Shown here: positions 11,656 through 21,601 of the stretch, one piece after another
How the letters are laid out: each line of letters opens with the position of its first letter
How positions within the stretch are numbered: position 1 is the stretch's first letter
NCBI GenBank assembly: GCA_023213395.1
Contig: CM041465.1
Location: 125,619,741 to 125,683,740 of the forward strand
DNA length: 64,000 bases
From: Cycas panzhihuaensis
Taxonomy: Eukaryota; Cycadophyta
Direction: 5' to 3'
The notes under the pieces: generated by a model
Database searches by the model: none
What the model was told of the DNA's origin: nothing
What the model saw: only the letters and a program-made list of their open reading frames with translations
Program-made: the position numbers and the translations under genes

Positions 11656-11667
11656 TGGTATCAGAGC
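11656..11667 (+). other. Primer-binding site of element D (initiator Met tRNA)
   Basis: TGGTATCAGAGC lies two bases after the LTR. It is the standard plant primer site complementary to the 3' end of initiator methionine tRNA. Confidence 0.93.
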
Positions 11668-12841
11668 TGCGTTGTGATCGTGGGAGGCTACCCAAAAGAC
11701 CAGATTTTTTTTTTCCCTATCAGATCGAGTACTCTCTCTACCCTAGTACAGATCGAGGAAAGACCTTCGCTTAGTACTCTCTCCATGGAGATTAAGGAAC
11801 AGTATCAGGACAGTCCAAGAGCTGGGAGAAAGGGGAAATTCTTTTCCCAAGTAGCTCTAGTATTGTATCCCTTGTCTTTTATTTTGTTTTAATTTCATTC
11901 CTATATTTCTATTCTGGCATTGTACTATATCTAAAGGGTAGATAACACCATTAGGTGGCTACTTTTTTTCTCCCTCCCACCTCCTTTCCTAGGTAGACAA
12001 CACTGCTGGGTGGCTAACTAAGTAGTTAAGTAGAGACCCTGTACCAGGGGTCTTTAAATATCGCAAGGATCTGTCATTCTGGCTAAGCGCATAATAGCCC
12101 TCCTACCCTTTGCATGAAGGATTGGAGTATTACTCCTCAGCCAAGCCTTAGACAGAACCTGGCTACAAAAGTGTGCCTTCATGTACCTTCGGGTATATAG
12201 GAGGACCCCACCTTCAGGTCCCAATCCTTTTCCAGCATAGGCAACTATCGACCGCTAAAGACTTGTAGTGCAATGGTTAGCGGTTAGCGCCATGAAGCTA
12301 CATGTCCCAAACTTCTATAGTTTATTGGCAGGCCTATAAGACCAAGCACACCTTATCTTGTGGTTGGTAGGATACTTTGGTTAAGACTGTAAGCCACCTC
12401 ATAATTTGAAAAAAAAAAAAAAAAAAAAAAGAGAAGAAAAGAAAAAAAAAAGTCCACTTAATTCAGTGAGAAAATTTACCCTTATAGATATGTACCTCAT
12501 TTTGATCAGCACACCGTATTGGTTAATTTGTACTAGGCTAGTATATACTATAAAATTTCATAATTTTTAGTACTTAGTCACCGGTGGATCCCACCATGCC
12601 CTCCCTACACTTCACATGCCTCATTTAAGAAGCTTTTTGCACTGTTGAAAGAACTTGATATCTTGTTTATATAACTTTCTTTGGGGTCAACATGCTATAG
12701 ACACCCCACAATCTCCCTATTCACCCCCCTCTCTTTCCCTTAACAACTCCTTTTTTCTTACGTCTTGTTCTTTCTTGATCTTTTCCACTTCATTCATTCC
12801 CCTTCTTTCTACTTATTCCCGCCTCTTTACGCCCTTTCTCC
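11668..12841 (+). other. Untranslated leader of element D
   Basis: About 1.2 kb lies between the primer site and the gag start with no convincing reading frame. It contains an A-rich tract at 12409-12451 (a run of about 20 A followed by GA-rich sequence). A 106-codon frame at 11572-11892 overlaps the LTR and primer site and is probably chance. Confidence 0.6.
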
Positions 12842-13870
12842 ATGGCTGCTCAAAGTAACTGTGACAAAATCTTAGTACTCGAGACCGAGGTTAATAGAAT
12901 TCATGATAAAATAGAGGATCTCGGCCACATACGTGAGGAGGTTAAAAATGAAGTAGCTACCATGTGCGCAAAATTTAGTTCAAAATTGTAAAACCTAGCA
13001 TCTCATGATGATGTCTAAGACGTAATTAAGAGGTTGAACAACTTCTCTCCTCCACCACCAATTGGCCCCACATAGCAACAAATCATGCCTCTGCCTCCAC
13101 ATTAGCAGCAACCATTCCATCATAAGATCAACATACCCACATTTGATCCAGATCTCAACAGGGATAGTGCATGAAGTTGGATTAGCAAACTAGAGTCTTA
13201 CTTTACACTCAACCTAATGTCAATAAATGAGCAACTTACATTTGCTTCCATTCACTTAGATGGGAAGGCACATCATTGGTTCTGATGGTGGAAATGACAG
13301 TATCCCTCCAGCCAGTCTTGGGCACACTTCTCTACTTATTTTTTGGAGCAATATGAAGACACTTGGAGTCAATCTTTTTTTACACAACTAACACGTTTGA
13401 AGCAAGTATCCTTTGTCAAAGTTTACACTAACGAGTTCTAATCTTTACGTAATCAGGTTGATTAGCAACTTCATAAACAGATAGAGATAGATACGTACAT
13501 GTCTAGACTTAAAGAACGTATCCAAATGCACTTGAAGACAGTATCCGTATCCACTCTAAATGATGCAATTAATATGGCTAAAGTAGTAGAAGCAGAATTT
13601 ACTACAGAAAGACCTCCTTCATTCAGACGAGACTCCACGTGGTTTTCATGATCCCGACAAGTTGATATGGCCTAGTCCCAGAGACCACAATCACGCCCAT
13701 AACTAGAGGATACCCCAGCGATATCTCTAAAGTAGCACACTGAGGAATCATCTTCGAAGTCCATACACATCACTCCTCCAGAGGCACAACGTCGTTAGGA
13801 AGCTAGTCTATGTATGCAATGCTCTGAAAAATAGACCACTGGTCACAATAGAATCTGCAAAGCTAGGAAG
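12842..13870 (+). pseudogene. Gag of element D
   Basis: The start ATG (MAAQSNCDK) opens a frame that can be followed through about ten in-frame stops to the protease. Landmarks are an N-terminal helical segment, a Pro/Gln-rich stretch (PPPPIGP), the gag-core block LDGKAHHWF followed by FLEQYED, LTRLKQVSFVKVYTNEF and LKTVSVSTLNDAINMAKVVEAEF, and a CX2C...GHNRIC zinc-knuckle-like motif near 13808-13860, where one codon is a stop. This is the usual chromovirus Gag plan. Many stops replace codons that would be Gln, Trp or Arg, as expected from C-to-T decay. Confidence 0.82.
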
Positions 13871-14299
13871 ATGGTATTCACAATTGACCCAGTCTTATCC
13901 TCTGATGATGACCCAGAGACTAAGCATGAATATGATGATGAACCCCAAGACCACCCTACTAATGAGTTACCCCAAAATCCTGAGCCTGAAGTTTCCTTTT
14001 TAATAGTTACCTCTATTGCATGTCCTGAACCACTTCGAGTCAAAGGAACCCCAATTACCATTTTAATCGATGGTGGCATGTCATTAAATTTCATCGACAT
14101 CTCTATTGCCCGCCAATTGAATCTTTACATAGAACTTAAAACTGGTTTCACTTGCTCCTTACTTAATCATCACACACTCTATTGTGTGGGAACAATAAAA
14201 AACCTCATGGTCCACATTGGCTCATCTAACCTTGTCTCTAATTTTTATGCCCTGTCCATAGGTGGGTCAGATGCAATTCTTGGTGTACAATGGATCTAG
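13871..14299 (+). pseudogene. Aspartic protease of element D
   Basis: An open frame of 142 codons contains the retropepsin fold: the active site ILIDGGMSLNFID (near 14070) with D-G-G where D-S-G is normal, then LGVQW at the C-terminus. The ATG at 13871 is internal to the original gag-pol frame, so this is an open remnant rather than a separate gene. The DGG triplet keeps the aspartate; Ser-to-Gly may reduce activity. The frame is open only locally; gag upstream and RT downstream carry stops. Confidence 0.85.
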
Positions 14300-14579
14300 A
14301 CTCTAGGAACTTATAGCACCAATAACTTATGCACGACCCCCTTCATTATGTTTAAAGATCACATGGGCCACTCTCATAAACTTTATGGGATGCAAGCCTC
14401 CCTAAACAAAGTAATCTCACCCTCACGAATGTGCTGCCAACTCAATAGTAACATAGGATACATCATTCATCTTAACCATATCTAGGCCCCCTCGGGTATC
14501 CACCATGATATCCAACAAGTATTAGATCGATACCAATCTATATTTACTGTGTTACCTACTAGTCCCCCACCTAATTGAG

Positions 14580-15345
14580 GCTTTTACCATACTATTTAGT
14601 TATAAAGTTCGCATAACCCGATTAGCCTTCGACCATATAGAAATTCCTATTTATTAAAAAATGAAATCGAAAAAATCAAGTGCCAATTGTTGGACATCGA
14701 TATCATCCAACCTAGTAAAATCCCATATGCGGCACCCATCGTCTTAGTTCGCAAGAAGGATGGCTCTTTCTGACTTTGTGTTGACTATTATGTGCTCAAT
14801 AAAATCACTATAAAAAATAAGTTTCCCATGCCACAAATCGATGACATGTTAGATGAAATTCATGGCACTGTAATTTTCACCAAGCTTGATTTATAGTCAG
14901 GATACTACTAAATCCCCATCTTGCCAGAGGATTAATATAAAACAACTTTCTGAACCCACCATGTCTACTTTGAGTTCCATACTTACAAAAAATTTTCATC
15001 GTCTTCTTCGATGATATTCTTATCTATAGCTCAAACATGTCGGCCCACATCCCAAATCTAGAAATAGTCATTCAAATCCTAGCTGAGAATAAACTATATG
15101 CTAAGCTCTCCAAATGTGAATTTGGGAAATCTGAATTACAATACCTTAGGCATATTATATCCTTTGCAGGGGTTCGAGTGGATCCTGATAAAATCTCTGT
15201 CATCACTAATTGGCTAACCCCAAAAACCCTGACCCAATTTTAGGCTTTCCTAGGACTTATCGGATTCTATCGTCAGTTCATTCAAAATTATGCCACCCTA
15301 ACCACTCCCTTAACCCATTTACTTCAGAAGGATTCCTTCTAGGGA
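14580..15345 (+). pseudogene. Reverse transcriptase of element D, with internal deletion
   Basis: Recognisable blocks are [59 protein letters not shown] (then a stop) SGYY, and FFDDILIYSS, the catalytic box. Between the HVYFEF block and FFDD, near 14970-14985, the stretch normally holding MPFGLTNAP...TFQ (roughly 30 codons) is missing. RT continues as an open piece (15037-15243) through LYAKLSKCEFG and GVRVDPDKI. Stops lie in Gln/Arg-type positions. The enzyme is certainly inactive. Confidence 0.88.
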
Positions 15346-15860
15346 TCCCCCTCAGCTAATGAGGCCTTCCTTGATTTAAAGGAGGTCATGACAACCACCC
15401 CAGTCTTGGCCTCCCCTGACTTTTCTCAGCCTTTCCAATTAGAATGTGATACCTCTGGGTGTGGATTAGGTGCAGTCTTAATGCAAGACTTCCACCCCAT
15501 TGCCTTCAAAAGTTGAAAACTCAAAGATCATGAGTGTATACTTTCTACTTGTCAAAAAGAAATACAAGCCATCCTCCATGCTATTGACAAGTGGTAGCAG
15601 TATCTACTTGGTTCTAAATTCACTATCCTCACTAATCATCATAGCCTTCACCGTTTACTAGATCAACCAGTCCTCTTAGAAGAGCAGGTGAAATGGGTCG
15701 ACTGCCTCCAAGTTTTTGATTTTACAATCACATATAAAAAGGGGAAAGATAACATTATGGTATATGCTCTCTCAAGGCTGCCTTCACCTACACTTGGCGA
15801 TAACACCGAGGACCCTGGCATTTATGCCATTTCTTCACCACAACCGACATGGCTATAGGA
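15346..15860 (+). pseudogene. RNase H of element D
   Basis: This domain removes RNA from the RNA-DNA hybrid. The first acidic residue is present in FQLECDTSG and the second in KEIQAILHA. The third position reads TNHHSL (Asp to Asn) and the last NIMVYALSR (Asp to Tyr). The tether to RT (FLGLIGFYRQFI) lies just upstream. Three in-frame stops are present. The four-residue active site is therefore half lost. Confidence 0.85.
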
Positions 15861-15867
15861 GTTAGCC

Positions 15868-17093
15868 ATGGCTAACCAAAACCAACATGATTTTGCACAC
15901 TGGGCCAATAAGGTCCACACTCATAAGGATTGGTCCATCCATAATAATCTTCTCTTATACCAAAATCGCATATTCGTACATCCCCTCTTAGCTTTTATCC
16001 CACAGATTTTATCAGAATATCATTCTTCCCCTCTTGGTGGCCACTCTAGTTTTGATAAAACTTACTGTAGGATTCGTTCTGACTTCTTTTGGCTAGAAAT
16101 GAAATCCACCATCCTTACCTTTATCTCAAAATGTGATACATGCTAACGTAACAAAGCTGATACAAAACACTAACCAAGCCTCCTTTAACCATTGCACATC
16201 CCACAAGGTAAATGGCAAGATATTGCCATGGACTTTATAACGAGCCTACCATCATTTGCTGGATCTGGCTCTATTTTAGTAGTCATAGATTAATTGACAA
16301 AATATACCCACTTCTTGCCTGTCCACACAACCTATAAAGCCCCACGCATCGCTGACATCTACATCCAGACAATATTTCATTTGCATGGTTTTCCATCCAC
16401 CATTGTATACGATCATGACCCTAAATTCACTAGCTCCTTTTGGCAAGAGCTATTTTGTGCATCAGGAACATCATTCAACATGAGTTCTACATACATCCAT
16501 AGACCGATGGCCAGTCTGAGGTCCTTAATAAAACTCTAGAGACCTACTTATGTTGCTTTACATCTGACCACTAGTCTAAATGGACATCATGGCTAGCTCT
16601 AGCTGAGTATTGGTACAACTCCTCCCACCATTCAACCATTCGAATGTCCCCATTTTTGGCTCTTTATGGGTATCCCCCACCGTCCTACCACACCTTAGCT
16701 ACCAACCTCCGTATGGCAGGAGTACAATAAAAATTACAACATATGGACTAAATCCTCCACACCCTTAAACAAAATGTATCCATGGCCCAAAATTGAATGA
16801 AACAATTAGTAGACTGCCACTGCTCTGATTGCCCTTTCAATATTGGGGATTTGGTATTTCTTCATCTCCAACCCTATAAGCAACAATCCCTTCGCCATCA
16901 TAAGAACCATAAACTCAACCCTCGATATTATGGCCCCTATAAAGTCCTTAAACGTATTGGTGAAGTTGCATATGCTCTTGACCTTCCTCTCACCACAAAC
17001 ATGCATAATGTTTTTTATGTCTCCTGTGTTCGGAAGTGTCTAAGCAAAACCCATACTCCCCAGACAACCCTTCCAATTTTGGATGAAGAGTAA
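15868..17093 (+). pseudogene. Integrase of element D
   Basis: Integrase joins element DNA to the host chromosome. The HHCC zinc finger reads YHSSPLGGHSS...CDTC (about 16020-16146). The catalytic core follows, with aspartates in MDFITSLP and in IVYDHDPKF, then a frameshift near 16495; in the shifted frame TDGQSEVLNK supplies the glutamate. The GPY/F-type C-terminal module (YYGPYKVLKRIGEVAYALDLP) lies near 16935-17000 in an open frame of 98 codons. All catalytic positions can be found, but stops and the frameshift break the gene. Confidence 0.88.
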
Positions 17094-17270
17094 ACCTTGT
17101 CTGTACCTCTAGAACGTATCCTGGCTACTAGATAATGACGTGTCCAAAATCAGTCCATTTCAGAATATTTGATACAGTGGATAGGCTGCACCTCCGATGA
17201 AGCAACTTGGGAGTCTGATGAGTTTGTCAAAAAGCGCCCGCATCTCACATGCGTCGAGGACTCGGCATCT
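17094..17270 (+). pseudogene. Chromodomain of element D integrase
   Basis: The frame downstream of the GPY/F module reads ERILATR, two stops, then SEYLIQWIGCTSDEATWES. This is the pattern of a chromodomain: PERIL start, YLVKW strand and EATWE end. In chromoviruses this C-terminal domain binds modified histones and directs insertion to heterochromatin. One stop separates it from the integrase body and two interrupt its N-terminal part. Confidence 0.85.
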
Positions 17271-17271
17271 T

Positions 17272-17284
17272 AGGGGAGGGGACT
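17272..17284 (+). other. Polypurine tract of element D
   Basis: AGGGGAGGGGACT directly precedes the TG of the right LTR. It is the expected primer for plus-strand DNA synthesis. Confidence 0.9.
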
Positions 17285-17655
17285 TGTTACATAACTTATC
17301 CAACTAAGTTATGTAAACTACTATGGAACTTTGTGCATATGCTATCTAGCCGGCTAATAATATGCATGGCGCTACCGTATAATAGAATGTAAGGCCGCTT
17401 AGGTTGCCAATAGGATTACATGTATAAGACCCTATTTTATCTATATAAGGGTCATAAATTGTAAATGATGGTTATCTTGATAAACATTTTATAAAGATTA
17501 TGCTACAATACTTTCTATCTTTTGGTGATCATTTAGCACTCTAATGTTCCTGTGAAACTCTTGCTTAATTTGTTTTCTCTATTGGATAAGAAGATGATGT
17601 TGCGATTGTCAAATTCTCTGCTATCTCAAGAGTATTGGCAAGAAGAAATGTCCCA
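17285..17655 (+). repeat. Right (3') LTR of element D
   Basis: It starts TGTTACATAAC and ends TCCCA and aligns with 11281-11653 throughout, including the TATA box at 17442-17449. The flank TTAAA (17656-17660) is the right target duplicate. Most differences between the LTRs look like transitions. Confidence 0.93.
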
Positions 17656-19565
17656 TTAAATATGTGAAGTGTGGGAAAGAGACGACAAAAAATGATATAG
17701 TGTGTATTCACAAAAGAGACTATGAACTACGCTCCCTCTCTCTCTTTTCCTTTTGAAACAATAAAAGATAAAGAAAAAGCATCTGATGCACACTCAAACA
17801 TGCACACTAAGATGATGTCTAACTAGGGGATACTTTCGATTTAGGTAAGAGAAAGGAGGGGGGCACAATTCTTATGATGCACTCTTTCCTATAAAGTTAA
17901 CCATGTAGCATGCATGTGCAAGATGAATGCATGTGGATTGATTTGTTACCCTTTTCCTTTTATGTGACTTATTATGTAAGAGCATATACCTAATAAAAGC
18001 AAAAAAGGAAAGGACTATGTGAAAGGATGTGATACATACCTGGGAAGTGGCGTGGTCGATGAAGAAGCTTTGCTCGTGTGCCACGTATGTCTTCTCGTCT
18101 TTGTTCAATACACATCCATTGTTGAAGCGGGGATGGAGTGGGGCTTTCTTACCTTCTCTATGCGAAAAGAGAAACAAAATGGAAAGGATAAAAGGAAGCT
18201 AATAAACATGCAAGAAAGCGGGAAAATAAAGAAAGGAAAGAGAGCAAGGGCTTACCTGGATTGGAGCTTTTTTTTCCCCTCACAAGTACTACCACAAAAC
18301 CTGCAACCACAAAGATCTTCGCCCTACTGAGAGGGGCTGCCAACATGCAAAGCTGATATGTATGCAACAATATAAAAGTAAAGTGTTGAAATATAGTGTC
18401 TAAAGTTAGTTAGCCCACCACCAAAAATGACTCTGCAAGTCCTCAAGGAAAGCACCAATGCATGCCAAGCAAGAGGAGATTAGCCTTGAAATGGTTAGTC
18501 CTCCAACAAATGCTCCTCCACACTGCCCTTAGGTGCAAGGCATAGTGAGATAAGATAGACTATGCATAGTATGTGGGAAAGGGAATAAATGCTATAAAGT
18601 TTACGGATGTTGCCTATGTTGCAAACATACTACAGGCAGCAAGTTGCAATGTAGGCTATACCAAAGCTAAGAATGGATATTAGGTGTTGATTGGGGCTAA
18701 AAAAGGTACCCAAAAAGGGGCGTGTAGGCATGAGATCAACGCAACAAGGGCTGCACATGTTGATACCCATCACATGCCCAATCCCAAGGACTTCCGGGTA
18801 GTCCAAGAAAGGCACAAGTGAGGGAGAGGAAGGAGGAGAAGGGGTTTACCCTTGAGGAGCAGGCCTAGTGGGAACGGATCCCGCCTTGCTTCCTTTCACA
18901 CCCTCGTTATGAATCCTCTCCTATAGCCTCCTTGGAAAAAAACATGGGAGGATGAGGGATGGTAAGACTACAACAAACAGTGAATAGAGAAATGCCTCTC
19001 TATACAACAAAATACAAGGAAAAGAATTATATGCTTAAAGAACTTACTTTTGCAAGGTAAACCTAAGGCATAAGGGTGAAACAATGATGAAGAATACCTA
19101 TTGGGCTATGTGGGGAGTAGGTCTACTCCTATAGATAGCAAAAGATAGAAGGTTTGAAGAGCTTACAAGGTGTCTCTTAGTTGTAGGATGAAGACCCTTG
19201 CTAAAGGCTGAAGGAAGAGTGTGGAGGCCATACCTGGGCATGGATCCTTACTCAGAGGCATTGGTCGAGGAGTTTGCTGCCACGAACTAGTGATGTATTA
19301 AGCGAATCTTAGGCTGGTGCATCAGAAACTTAGGTGTGAAGGCATTTCTGTAGAGCATTCCTGGGAGAAGAGGAGAAGAGAGCATGAAGAGGTGATGGAA
19401 GAGACATACAAATGAGGATTTTTGGGCTTTATTCCCAACCCTAGCCATAATCGAATGATTAGGGTTAGGTTGGAGCTTTGTTGGCAATTAATCCACATGG
19501 CAATTCCTCAAAAAATGTGAGAATAGTAATAAACATTCACACAGCGGTAAACTTCACCGCTCGAA
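17656..19565 (-). repeat. LTR of copy B, second part
   Basis: This resumes the LTR of copy B after element D and matches 31648 to about 33560 in copy C. Homology is lost near 19565; the remaining 540 bp or so of the LTR seen in copies A and C are absent, and the extra RNase H region of copy C begins soon after. On the minus strand it has exon-like segments with strong donors: CAG/GTAAG (complementary to 18258-18251), AAG/GTAAG (18155-18148) and CAG/GTATG (18042-18035), with acceptor-like TTGCAG and CATAG in between. The 101-codon minus ORF (18177-17872) overlaps these and has no recognised product. Confidence 0.82.
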
Positions 19566-19979
19566 AACACAATGTGATGGCGAATACTGACAACAACACT
19601 GTTAGTAACATATGCATATATAATAATCATAATCATGACAAGAGCCAAGGGTGCTAACGAGTGTCGTGGCAGAACACATGGATATAGGAATAGGAGTGGA
19701 GACAATGTAAGGGCTGCCTACATGCCACTCCAAAGTTGACTGGAAATTGTAGCGGATGAAGTGAATGCCCCCATCGTAGGAGTGTGAAGGAAAGATATGA
19801 TGATAACGGCGAAGGGTGAATGAACAAACCTGATGGTCACCATAGTTTATGTCATTAGCGGCTGGCTTTCGGAGGTGCGAGTGCATCACAAGGTGAAGTG
19901 CAAGATGGCCCGATACTTGGGCACTTGGGCAACCTAACAAGTCTCTCAGAGAGGTCATCGAGAAGAGGTACGTGATACT

Positions 19980-20481
19980 CAAGAATGAAATAAACAAGGG
20001 TGTCTGTTTCAGCATTGAGGGCCCAGGGAATATGTCAAATATTGACAAACGGAAAACAAGATAATAGGGACGTGGTGGTCAAGGCAAGGGCTCTCAAGCA
20101 TGGGCATCGTGCCTAGTAAACCTAGGTGAGATGGGACACCACAACCTAGGAGTCACAAAAGAGAATGATATGCCCGTGGTGGAAACAAAGTGCATCAGTG
20201 AGAGCCTAAATAACAGCCGTGTATTTGGCTTTGTTATTGGTGGCCTTGGGGAGGAAGATTATGGAATGTAGGAAATCATATCTGGAAGGGTCATAGAGAA
20301 TCCATGCAACGACAGAAGGAGTGGGGTTACCATGGCTTCCGCCATCGATAAAGATGAGAAGTGCCATAAATGAAAGGAAACGTGTCTTAGTAGATGAAAA
20401 GTTATAAAGTTGGTGGTGTCGAGAGGACACGATGATATGAAGCAACTGTGAAAGACTCGAATAGCTGGCGATGAAGGCCAT
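19980..20481 (-). pseudogene. Extra RNase H downstream of pol, copy C
   Basis: This minus-strand frame reads FIDGGSHGNPTPSVVAW, then FLPKATNNKAKYTAVI, a stop, ALTDAL, ILFCDS and HIPWALNAETDTLV. The DGxSxGNPxP start, NNxAxYxAVI block, CDS and AxTD end are the four RNase H active-site regions, of the cellular/archaeal type rather than the Ty3 type next to RT. Family knowledge: Tat-lineage elements often carry a second, archaeal-type RNase H. Here it lies after integrase and an oppositely oriented ORF, beside the LTR. A 110-codon frame just upstream (20841-20509) may be its N-terminal extension; I recognise nothing in it. Stops show it is dead. Confidence 0.75.
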
Positions 20482-20841
20482 GAAGGGCAGGAGGACCCGA
20501 TAATGAGGCTACCCAAGGGTGGAGTAGACTACCTGACCACTTGGAGAGAGCGGGCAGTGAAAAGGCCATTTCGAGGTGCAAAAAGGCCGCTTAAGGAAGT
20601 AAAAAACAATCATAAATGGAGGGGACACTCCTTTTTGGAGCCCCAGAGGTGTGAACGAGTCACAAAAATGGATCCAAGACGGTGAAATGAGCCAAACGAG
20701 TATAAGCTTGGGTATATATGGAGGTGGCACGTAAAATGAGATAAAAGGGACCTCGTGAAAATATGCGAACATGCGCCATAAATATGCTTGTAAAGATGAG
20801 CGAGTTAGAGGCCACAGGGTTGAAATGGGAGCCCGGGCCAT

Positions 20842-21601
20842 AAGGCAATGATGATCAGGGATGAAGGATGGCCCTAAGGGCTATCATGATGATAGAAATA
20901 GACAAAGTGCCCGTCAGTGCCCTGCCTACATAAGGAGGCTTGATGAAAATGGAATTCATTTTCACAGACTCGCGAATGATTCAGAGCCCCTCCCTTACCC
21001 AGTGGAGAACTACTCAACTTTCAAGATACATAAGAGGAGATCCAACTATTGGATCAGGACATGGAGGCAGCTAGCAGGACCAGGGAGACGAGATGGCGGT
21101 GGCAAGACTAGATCCAGTGAGTGGATCATCTAAACCCAAACCTATTTCGTACCTTAAAATTTGTTGATTTTTATTATTTTTTTAGGTAGTTTTTGGCCCC
21201 TTAAAGGTAAATGGTCATCTCCTGGAGTCTGAATTGGACCTAGTGAGAGGGGGGATCGGGATATTACGCAGCCTTAGTCCTGGTGGGCCAGAGCAAGGCT
21301 CGTGAGAGAACATATTTTGAGGTTTTTTTGGGCAAGAAACCCCTCCTTTTGAGGGGGTGACATCTCACTGCAATGAAGATCATGGTGCTGTGATCTTTGC
21401 CGCGGGGCCCCGATTAGAGTGGGACCTATGTTAAACTCTGCGGTACCACAGAGTTTAGCACAGTGCGAAGCTGAACTAGCTAAAAAAATAAAAGACAACC
21501 CATAGGAGAGCCAAATCCCAATCTAAGAGGGGGAAGATTAGTCCTAAGGGCTAATAGAAGGGTTTTAGACAGGTTCTGACTTGTTTCTGGGTATTTTGCA
21601 G
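20842..21601. other. Unassigned segment between extra RNase H and mobile-domain ORF
   Basis: No domain was recognised on either strand. A 90-codon plus frame (20861-21133) and a T-rich stretch ending TTTTTTTAG (about 21165-21186) are present. It may include the start or leader of the plus-strand ORF that follows. Confidence 0.4.

Larger units (their letters stand above)
11281..17655 (+). mobile_element. Chromovirus-type Ty3/gypsy element D, nested in copy B LTR
   Basis: This is a structurally complete but coding-dead LTR retrotransposon of about 6.4 kb. It has LTRs of 373 and 371 bp, TG...CA ends, a Met-tRNA primer site (TGGTATCAGAGC), gag, protease, RT, RNase H, integrase, a chromodomain remnant and a polypurine tract. 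The chromodomain and the protease-RT-RNase H-integrase order identify a chromovirus; short LTRs suggest a Reina-like group, but this is inference. The two LTRs agree at roughly nine in ten positions by eye, so the insertion is old, but younger than the LTR it split. Confidence 0.93.
5637..19565 (-). mobile_element. Tat-like Ty3/gypsy copy B, interrupted and truncated
   Basis: The second minus-strand copy consists of an LTR (10777-11280 and 17656 to about 19565, split by element D), a primer site, gag, protease, spacer and RT. At about 6088 the RT passes directly into a remnant of the opposite-strand ORF that in copy C lies downstream of integrase, so RNase H, integrase and part of that ORF have been deleted. 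The LTR lacks about 540 bp at its far end relative to copy C. Stops and small deletions, including the protease active site, show it is dead. Confidence 0.85.

Noticed and set aside
12409-12451. LINE or SINE poly(A) tail within element D
   Set aside because: No LINE or SINE body adjoins it and no target duplication was seen; treated as an A-rich leader tract.
17872-18177. 101-codon minus ORF in the LTR as a stand-alone gene
   Set aside because: It spans intron-like and exon-like parts of the LTR, and the matching frame in copy C is shorter with a different start; no domain.
19602-20048. 148-codon minus frame overlapping the end of the extra RNase H
   Set aside because: It is in a different frame from the RNase H motifs, shows no family match and probably arises by chance.
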